Origin: Bacillus_AB infantis_C | GTDB lineage: Bacteria > Bacillota > Bacilli > Bacillales > Cytobacillaceae | Direction of reading: 5' to 3' | NCBI RefSeq assembly: GCF_050107595.1 | Contig: NZ_JBNILH010000006.1 | Span: 186,001 to 250,000, forward strand | DNA: 64,000 nucleotides | Shown: positions 59,252-64,000 of the stretch, piece after piece | Layout of the letters: every line of letters starts with the position of its first letter | Position numbering within the stretch: the stretch's first letter is position 1 | The notes under the pieces: generated by a model | What the model was told of the DNA's origin: nothing | Databases searched by the model: none | Seen by the model: the letters and a program-made list of their open reading frames with translations, nothing else | Program-made: the position numbers and the translations under genes

Positions 59252-59261
59252 CTGCATGCAG
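59252..59261. other. 10-bp palindrome between the two arrays
   Basis: CTGCATGCAG is perfect on both strands and sits in the middle of the 40-base GC-rich spacer that separates the arrays. Confidence 0.4.
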
Positions 59262-59278
59262 AGTCTCCTGGTCTGAGA

Positions 59279-59400
59279 ACAGTCGCAAATATATCTTAAA
59301 AGTCGCAATTATATCTTAAAAGTCGCAATTATATCCAAAAAGTCGCAAATAAAATTCAAATCCCGCAAATATATCCTAAATCCCGCAAATAACCGCCTCC
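59279..59400. repeat. Tandem array 2: six 20-bp units related to array 1
   Basis: Units start at 59281, 59301, 59321, 59341, 59361 and 59381, again exactly 20 bases apart. Consensus is AGTCGCAAWTATATCYTAAA. The first four begin AGTCGCAA and the last two TCCCGCAA; the final unit again ends AATAACCG. Aligned with array 1 the shared core is AAAGTYGCWAATAWA. Confidence 0.9.
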
Positions 59401-59605
59401 CAACTCACATTCTCCTCCAGTAAAAACCAAATGCAAGCACATAAAAAACACACAAAATTTCCCCATCCTTGATTTAACAGCAAAGAAAACCTTTTCATCC
59501 CCAAACTGCGTCAAAACTGGGGATTTTGTCAAAACTTTTTTGTTTTAAAACATGAACAAAGGCGATATGATGATAATATTCTATTTGGCGAAGGGGTGTG
59601 AGAAG
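59401..59605. other. Intergenic region before the small protein pair
   Basis: AT-rich, with no gene seen. Poly-A and poly-T runs (about 59415-59455 and 59530-59545) and CAAAACTTTTTTGTTTTAAAAC suggest the promoter of the downstream gene, but I cannot fix a -35/-10 pair. Confidence 0.3.
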
Positions 59606-59935
59606 ATGAGAAAGGCGAGAGCTGTTTCAGCACTGCTTTTAATGACAATCCTGTCATTTTTATTTGTTCATTATCAGCCAATCCATCAGGATCACCAGCC
59701 CGTCCATGAAAGCAAGGCGGCCCTTCTCGGGGAATCCGGGGAATCATTCCAGCTTACTGCGGATGAAAAGCATGAACCTGCCGCAATAAACAGCAGTTCC
59801 GCTGTTATCTTGCTGGCAGCTATCATGATATTCCTGGCTGTACGCCGTCTTGCTTTCGCACTTCATCATTTTTTCCTGAAGAGCGTCTTTTATCAGTCCA
59901 ATTATGTGGACCGTTCTCCTGTATTGTTCGGCTAA
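59606..59935 (+). CDS. Secreted or membrane-anchored small protein, unknown function
   Basis: 109 residues. A basic start (MRKARA) and a hydrophobic segment (about 7-24) form a signal or anchor, followed by a His-rich outer stretch (HYQPIHQDHQPVHESK). A second hydrophobic helix (SSSAVILLAAIMIFLAVRRL, about 62-80) precedes a basic/aromatic tail. ATG 59606 is preceded by GGGGTGTGAGAAG. The histidine pattern HxxPxxxDHxPxH could bind metal, though this is a guess. It forms an operon with the 38-residue gene that follows. Confidence 0.65.
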   Translation: MRKARAVSALLLMTILSFLFVHYQPIHQDHQPVHESKAALLGESGESFQLTADEKHEPAAINSSSAVILLAAIMIFLAVRRLAFALHHFFLKSVFYQSNYVDRSPVLFG

Positions 59936-59965
59936 AGCTAACAAACAATAAGGAGGATAACTCAT

Positions 59966-60082
59966 ATGTGGATTCGATTCTTAATGATCGGCGCTTTTTC
60001 ATTAACGGCGTCTACTCTGTTTCTTTATCAGGGAATGGAGATTTACCACGCAATTACTGATTTGATTAAGCATAAAGCATAA
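59966..60082 (+). CDS. 38-residue membrane peptide
   Basis: ATG 59966 lies 9 bases after a perfect AAGGAGG. The product is MWIRFLMIGAFSLTASTL plus FLYQGMEIYHAITDLIKHKA. It has one membrane helix (about 4-22) and an amphipathic basic tail. A strong terminator begins 11 bases after the stop. It is 31 bases downstream of the His-rich protein, so the two are probably cotranscribed. No family recognised; the signals around it are as good as for any gene in the window. Confidence 0.65.
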   Translation: MWIRFLMIGAFSLTASTLFLYQGMEIYHAITDLIKHKA

Positions 60083-60091
60083 ATAAATGAG

Positions 60092-60122
60092 ACAAGGCGC
60101 GGGAGCTTTCCCGCGCCTTTTA
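60092..60122 (+). terminator. Terminator of the small-protein operon
   Basis: AAGGCGCGGGA and TCCCGCGCCTT pair perfectly around GCTT, followed by TTAT. Confidence 0.9.
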
Positions 60123-60124
60123 TA

Positions 60125-60164
60125 AAAAACAGGGAAGAGACACCCAGTCTCTTCCCTGTTTTTA
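60125..60164 (-). terminator. Terminator of dgkB
   Basis: AAACAGGGAAGAGAC and GTCTCTTCCCTGTTT pair perfectly around ACCCA. TTTTATAAAA follows on the minus strand. Confidence 0.9.
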
Positions 60165-61091
60165 TTCCTCCACTGTTTCGTAAGGCCGGTCTTCCTTGCG
60201 GATTTTATCGATCGGCACGAACACTTCAAGATGGCGGTAAAGGTTGACGAATTCAGCAGGAAGCAATCCGCCGAATTCTCCGTCCAGGTTCAGCTGGACT
60301 TTTTCTTTTGAGGTTACTTTTATCCGGTTGGCCTGTGTATAGATGACATGGGGATCATGGATGTGCTCTCCTCTTACTGCCAATGAGGCAATCCGGATGA
60401 AGTCGGCGAGGTTCGTCTTTTTCAGAATCAGCAAAGAAAATAGCCCGTCATTGATCGACGCATCCGGGGCCAGCCTTTCAAAGCCTCCAACCGAGTTGGT
60501 GAGCCCGACCAAAAAGAGCATGGCTTCACCTTCATACAGCTTTCCATCGTATTCAATGCTGACTTCCGTAGATTTAATCGACGGGAGCATCTCAATGCCC
60601 TTTAGATAATAGGCGAGCTGCCCCAGCATTGTTTTCAGCTTGCTCGGCACTTCATACGTAAGCTCGGTCAGCCTTCCGCCCCCAGCTATATTAATAAAAT
60701 ATTTATCATTGAATCGGCCGATATCCACAGGAATCGTATCGCCCTGTATGATGATATCAACTGCAGCCTGTACATCGCGGGGAATATGGACCGCACGGGC
60801 AAAGTCATTGGTCGTGCCGCACGGAATGATGCCAAGCTTCGGCCGGTACTCCTGTTCAGCCATCCCATTGACCACTTCATTGATCGTCCCGTCTCCCCCT
60901 GCAGCAATGACCAGATCATATTTCCGTTCCACTGCTACGCGTGCCGCCTTAGTGGCATCACCCTCACAGGTTGTAGCATGGCACGAGGTTTCGTAGCCGG
61001 CTTCCTCCAGCCTCTGCAGCACCTCTGCCAGATTCTTCTTGAAGATTTCCCGTCCAGAGGTTGGATTATAAATGATTCTTGCTCTTTTCAT
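60162..61091 (-). CDS. dgkB: Diacylglycerol kinase (lipid kinase) DgkB
   Basis: 309 residues. It phosphorylates diacylglycerol released during lipoteichoic acid synthesis so it re-enters phospholipid synthesis. The catalytic fold shows IYNPTSGREIFKKNL, the nucleotide loop AAGGDGTINEVVNGM and PCGTTNDFARA; GGFERLAPDASINDG is the second conserved block. ATG 61091 follows AGGATGATGGGT; the frame to 61139 lacks a ribosome site. In B. subtilis dgkB (yerQ) lies beside yefA, as here. Confidence 0.93.
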   Translation of the reverse strand: MKRARIIYNPTSGREIFKKNLAEVLQRLEEAGYETSCHATTCEGDATKAARVAVERKYDLVIAAGGDGTINEVVNGMAEQEYRPKLGIIPCGTTNDFARAVHIPRDVQAAVDIIIQGDTIPVDIGRFNDKYFINIAGGGRLTELTYEVPSKLKTMLGQLAYYLKGIEMLPSIKSTEVSIEYDGKLYEGEAMLFLVGLTNSVGGFERLAPDASINDGLFSLLILKKTNLADFIRIASLAVRGEHIHDPHVIYTQANRIKVTSKEKVQLNLDGEFGGLLPAEFVNLYRHLEVFVPIDKIRKEDRPYETVEE

Positions 61092-61290
61092 ACCCATCAT
61101 CCTATTAATAAAATTGACGCTCAATTCAAAACTGTTCATTACTTTTTCCTTATTATAGGAAATAAGCTTCCTTCACAATTTTAACACCATACAGTTTGAA
61201 AAGCATAATTTTACCCTTAATTTTTTCATTTATGCACCTTGGCATTATACCCCTTTTGGCGATAATTATCCTTCCTCTGCACCGCCGCTG

Positions 61291-61320
61291 AAAAAATAAA
61301 AAACCTGCACGGCGGCAGAT
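61291..61320 (-). terminator. Terminator of the TetR-containing operon
   Basis: On the minus strand CTGC-CGCCGT-GCAG is followed by GTTTTTTATTTTTT, a short stem with a long T-rich tail. Confidence 0.65.
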
Positions 61321-61353
61321 TTTCAGGAATTATCCGGTGAGGTGTTCTGATCT

Positions 61354-61968
61354 TTATCCATTCTTAATATATGACATCATAAACTGCTTAAACGTCAGAA
61401 AAACTTTCTCGGAAGGAAAATCTTCAAAGAGGATACGCTGGATATTCGTTCCGTCAACCACCACCCAGAACATATTGGCAATAAGGCGGGAATCTGTTTC
61501 AGCTGCAAACTCTCCCGACTCTTTGCCTTCTTCTACAATTTTGAGGATGAGGTTAATAAAGAATTGATTGCCGCGCTGTTTCAGCACTCTGCTGATCTCC
61601 TCATTCCGCGAAGAATGGAGTGTAAATTCATAGTGGACGACGATATAATCTTTCATGTCTTTATCAGGCCTTGAGCGGCTGTAGCGGTCAAATAGATAAG
61701 ACAGCCTTGCCCCGGCGGAATCAAGTGCCTCGATTTCCTTTAACAGGCGGTCATTGGCTTCCTCCGTCTGCTCCATCATAAGGGTGATATATATATCATC
61801 CTTGCTTTTAAAATAGTTGTAGATGGCACCCTTGCTGATGCCTGACTCAGCAACAATGTCGTCGATTGATGCTGCCTGGAAGCCTTTCCTGGCAAAGCAT
61901 CTCAGCGCACTGGCCAAAATTTCCTTCTTCTTATTCCGTTTATACTCTTCTGATACAATTGGAGGCAC
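61354..61968 (-). CDS. TetR/AcrR family regulator
   Basis: 204 residues. The N-terminal helix-turn-helix is AASIDDIVAESGISKGAIYNYF. The C-terminal ligand domain is helical with no recognised motif beyond VVVDGTNIQRILFEDFP. GTG 61968 lies 6-7 bases after GGGAGGG and directly follows the stop of the acetyltransferase gene. As third gene of its operon, with a palindrome at the operon promoter, it most likely represses itself and the two genes before it. Confidence 0.85.
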   Translation of the reverse strand: MPPIVSEEYKRNKKKEILASALRCFARKGFQAASIDDIVAESGISKGAIYNYFKSKDDIYITLMMEQTEEANDRLLKEIEALDSAGARLSYLFDRYSRSRPDKDMKDYIVVHYEFTLHSSRNEEISRVLKQRGNQFFINLILKIVEEGKESGEFAAETDSRLIANMFWVVVDGTNIQRILFEDFPSEKVFLTFKQFMMSYIKNG

Positions 61969-62526
61969 TCAATTTCCCTCCCTGCTTGTCCGCATAGGCC
62001 TGAACTCATGCCTGAGGATGCCCATGATCAGATTGTCGTAGTAGACTCCATTCCAAAGCAGTTCTCCCCTGAAAGCCCCTTCCTTTACAAATCCAAGTTT
62101 TTCATAAGCCCTGATGGCGCGGCTGTTATACTCATACACATTGAGATACACGCGATAAAGGCTGAGCACTTCAAAGGCATACTGAAGCAAGAGCGAAGTG
62201 GCTTCAGTTCCAAGCCCCTTCCCGTAATGCTCTTTTTTATAAAGGGCGATCCGGAGGCTGGCATTTTTGTTGATATAATCAATTTCCGTCAGTGCCAGAT
62301 CCCCTATAACAGCTCCTGTCTCTTTGTCTGTTATCACAAGGTCAATCCGCGATTTATCTCCAGCGAAATTCTTATAGGCTTTTTCAAGGCTGTCTTCTGC
62401 AAAAAAGGTCTGTGTCCCCGTAAGCTTCCTGAACTCAGGATCCAGGAGGGCATGATAAATGTGGGTGCTGTCTCCTTCTCTAAAAGGCCGCAGACTGACC
62501 CGCATTCCTGTGAAATAGTTTTCCAT
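61969..62526 (-). CDS. GNAT acetyltransferase, RimJ/RimL-like
   Basis: 185 residues. VSLRPFREGDSTHIYHALLD at the start, YGKGLGTEATSLLLQYAFE (acetyl-CoA loop) and VYEYNSRAIRAYEKLGFVKEG are the acetyltransf_3 pattern of RimJ/RimL and spermidine-type acetyltransferases. The acceptor could be a protein N-terminus, an antibiotic or a polyamine. ATG 62526 is behind AAAGGAATTTGCGTG. Cotranscribed with the TetR regulator, which may sense the same compound. Confidence 0.86.
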   Translation of the reverse strand: MENYFTGMRVSLRPFREGDSTHIYHALLDPEFRKLTGTQTFFAEDSLEKAYKNFAGDKSRIDLVITDKETGAVIGDLALTEIDYINKNASLRIALYKKEHYGKGLGTEATSLLLQYAFEVLSLYRVYLNVYEYNSRAIRAYEKLGFVKEGAFRGELLWNGVYYDNLIMGILRHEFRPMRTSREGN

Positions 62527-62541
62527 CACGCAAATTCCTTT

Positions 62542-62790
62542 CTATCCGCAGCTTTTTGCACGCTTCTCCATCAGCATGGCAAACAGTTCTCCATGCTCTT
62601 TGGTAATTTCAGCATCTGCACCTATCAGCCCTTCTTTTACCAGTTCAGTTCTGATTCTATCAAAGAACAGCTCCTTAATGGCCCCTGACCGGCAAGGCTG
62701 GATATGCCCGGAAAGCTCCCAGATCCATTCTTCCATATGGATGCTTTTGCTCGTTTTCTTCATCTCTTTTGAGGTTGTTCTTCTGCTCAT
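62542..62790 (-). CDS. Small protein of unknown function
   Basis: 82 residues, soluble and helical, basic at the N-terminus (MSRRTTSKEMKKTSKS), then HMEEWIWELSGHIQPCRSG and ELFAMLMEKRAKSCG. Start ATG 62790 behind GGGTGGAACG. First gene of the TetR-controlled operon, with its promoter and a palindromic operator 60-110 bases upstream. Family not recognised. Confidence 0.68.
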   Translation of the reverse strand: MSRRTTSKEMKKTSKSIHMEEWIWELSGHIQPCRSGAIKELFFDRIRTELVKEGLIGADAEITKEHGELFAMLMEKRAKSCG

Positions 62791-62848
62791 CGTTCCACCC
62801 GCTTTTCTTAAAAAACCGCATTTATCTCTAAAAATTTATGTACATTTA

Positions 62849-62870
62849 AAATAAACTACTTAGTTTATTT
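62849..62870. promoter_or_regulatory. Perfect 10-2-10 palindrome, TetR-type operator
   Basis: AAATAAACTA (62849-62858), CT, TAGTTTATTT (62861-62870). It begins one base after the -10 of the operon promoter, covering the start of transcription. Confidence 0.7.
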
Positions 62871-62871
62871 C

Positions 62872-62900
62872 ATTATAAGCGGATATTTTTAAAAATTCAA
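62872..62900 (-). promoter_or_regulatory. SigmaA promoter of the TetR-containing operon
   Basis: On the minus strand TTGAAT (62895-62900), a 17-base spacer and a perfect TATAAT (62872-62877). Confidence 0.72.
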
Positions 62901-63047
62901 ACATTTTCTGGTGTTTATTTAGAAGCTTGCAGCAGGAACATCCAGCACACTTGGCTGCTTTTGATGATCCTCAGTTTCCTGGACGAAACTTAGCTCTCTT
63001 TTTAACGTATATACAGATATACATGAAGTTCGGATGGAGGTCTATTT

Positions 63048-63632
63048 ATGAAGAAAAAGAAACTGAATTTCAAAAATAGGGTCATACATAAACCTCAGTC
63101 TGCCTCCGAATGGCTGACCGCCATTTCAGGGGCAGGATGTCTTCTGCTTTTAATAGGTTCGTTCATACTATGGGGTGCATCTGAATTAATGGAGGATTTC
63201 ATATGGTCCCAGGTTCTCGGTTCAATAACCGCTGTATCAATGTGCCTGTGCTTCGGCCTTGCACTTCTGGCGGGCGTTTTGGCTGCAGACAGCTGGCCGT
63301 TCAAAATTTTCTTGTTTATTTTTACAGTGGTCTTCCTTTCGACCGGCGTCCATTTTGTAAATGAGGCCCATTTGCTCTACAAGGACAAGGATGCCTATGA
63401 AAATAAAGAATTCGAATTTGTGGAAGGCATTCCTGCCGGGGTGGAGTACGATGACCCTGAAACTGGAACTGAGTTTGTAATGGAGCTTATTTTTGACGAT
63501 TTAATGGTGGACGTCTATGCCATGGATATCAGCCGAAGCTATTATGAAGAACGGCTGGAGGGAAGGAAGCTGAAGATCGCCTACCTTCCAAACAGCCATT
63601 ATGCGGTAAAATGGTGGAATTTAGAAGAGTAG
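63048..63632 (+). CDS. Membrane protein of unknown function
   Basis: 194 residues. A basic N-terminus (MKKKKLNFKNR) is followed by three membrane helices (about 22-43, 53-75, 80-102) and an acidic soluble C-terminal domain (about 115-194; VEYDDPETGTEFVMELIFDDLMVDVYAMD) ending KIAYLPNSHYAVKWWNLEE. Start ATG 63048 is behind TGGAGG. No family recognised. The C-terminal part resembles small beta-barrel extracellular domains, but this is an impression only. Confidence 0.7.
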   Translation: MKKKKLNFKNRVIHKPQSASEWLTAISGAGCLLLLIGSFILWGASELMEDFIWSQVLGSITAVSMCLCFGLALLAGVLAADSWPFKIFLFIFTVVFLSTGVHFVNEAHLLYKDKDAYENKEFEFVEGIPAGVEYDDPETGTEFVMELIFDDLMVDVYAMDISRSYYEERLEGRKLKIAYLPNSHYAVKWWNLEE

Positions 63633-63638
63633 GGAGCC

Positions 63639-63998
63639 TTATTCTCCAAACAGCTCTTTGAATCGGCGAACTGCCTCTTCCTGCTCCCTTTTGTTTGAAT
63701 CGGGGACGTATTCCCAGCCCTTTTCCTTAATCAGTTCACTGTATCTTTCCTGCAGCCCTGTCTGCTGGAGCGCCATCTGTATATGAATGCGGCGGACATT
63801 CGGAGTTTTCATATCAAGCGCCGAGCTGAAATTGGCGGCGGCCATTGACTTGGCCGTATTTCTCGCTTCAAGGGCCATTTCCTGATCGCTTATCCTGCCC
63901 GCCGTATGAGTGCATACCATCTCTAAAGGTTTCAGCTCCCGAAGATCGGCTGCAGTCACTTTTTCATTTCTTTCCGGATTTATCAGCCTGATCATCAC
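63639..63998 (-). CDS. Protein of unknown function (5' end at window edge)
   Basis: 119 residues from the GTG at 63998. The frame is open to the window edge, so the true start may lie outside. Soluble and helical, with LRELKPLEMVCTHTAGRISDQEM and EKGWEYVPDSNKREQEEAVRRF. The C-terminal half has the spacing of helical repeats, with no motif I can name. It converges on the preceding gene with only 6 bases between stops. Confidence 0.55.
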   Translation of the reverse strand: MMIRLINPERNEKVTAADLRELKPLEMVCTHTAGRISDQEMALEARNTAKSMAAANFSSALDMKTPNVRRIHIQMALQQTGLQERYSELIKEKGWEYVPDSNKREQEEAVRRFKELFGE

Positions 63999-64000
63999 AT

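Noticed and set aside
59124..59400. The repeat arrays as a CRISPR array
   Set aside because: Units follow each other every 20 bases with no unique spacers, and no cas genes are present.

Overview
The window looks like chromosomal DNA from a Gram-positive, spore-forming Bacillaceae (Bacillus / Cytobacillus / Mesobacillus type). The reasons are: strong AGGAGG ribosome binding sites, frequent GTG and TTG starts, and homologues of many B. subtilis genes (htpX, mdr/yusP, yfmJ, guaC, ydbS-ydbT, ycgT, ysnF, yfkO, glsA, yefA/rlmCD, dgkB, adaA, alkA). There are also Bacillus-style PurR, Fur, CcpA, sigmaB and ECF promoter signals. I saw no rRNA, tRNA, CRISPR array, intact transposase or prophage. All family names come from reading the translations by eye, not from searches.

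Layout. 0-5 kb: end of a sulfite-oxidase-like molybdoenzyme, an ECF sigma/anti-sigma pair, an Mdr-type drug exporter and a DUF1836 protein. 5-10.4 kb: htpX, then a BASS-family transporter and FAD-linked 2-hydroxyacid dehydrogenase divergent from a GntR regulator, then small membrane proteins. 10.4-22.4 kb: a galactoside cluster on the minus strand, with a YesN/YesM-type two-component system, a sugar ABC importer without its own ATPase, beta-galactosidase and alpha-galactosidase. 22.7-26 kb: YfmJ-type reductase, small genes, an acetyltransferase and an orphan Imm22-like immunity protein. 26-31.8 kb: a complete Leloir operon galR-galK-galE-galT-galM. 32-39 kb: small genes, a compact alkylation-repair operon (adaA-alkA-ogt), a YdeI-like protein and a SWIM/SNF2 helicase. 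39-45 kb: MarR+MFS, a second MFS, an unknown protein and a second ECF sigma/anti-sigma pair. 45-49.5 kb: guaC with PurBoxes, ydbST and a Fur-boxed ferredoxin-NADP reductase. 49.5-50.8 kb: an AT-rich patch with a gene remnant, a 59-residue membrane protein and a 171-bp nested palindromic element. 50.8-57.5 kb: LysE exporter, YsnF stress protein, nitroreductase, DHA2 exporter with a divergent TetR, and glutaminase. 57.6-64 kb: rlmD, twin 20-bp repeat arrays, two small proteins, dgkB, a TetR-controlled operon and two unknown genes.

How the genes work together. The two galactose blocks form one pathway. Oligosaccharides are sensed by the histidine kinase and imported by the ABC transporter. LacZ and the alpha-galactosidase cut them inside the cell, and the gal operon feeds galactose into UDP-glucose metabolism. 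CcpA-like cre sites lie at three control points. The Ada operon joins sensor, glycosylase and methyltransferase with overlapping reading frames.

The least explained DNA is non-coding. Two neighbouring arrays (59124-59240 and 59281-59400) each hold six 20-bp units at exact 20-bp spacing, with related consensus sequences. Three copies of a ~62-bp palindrome-ended repeat lie at 4.87, 23.80 and 24.30 kb. A nested inverted-repeat element lies at 50490-50660. Several perfect operator palindromes and three sub-60-residue coding sequences add to this.
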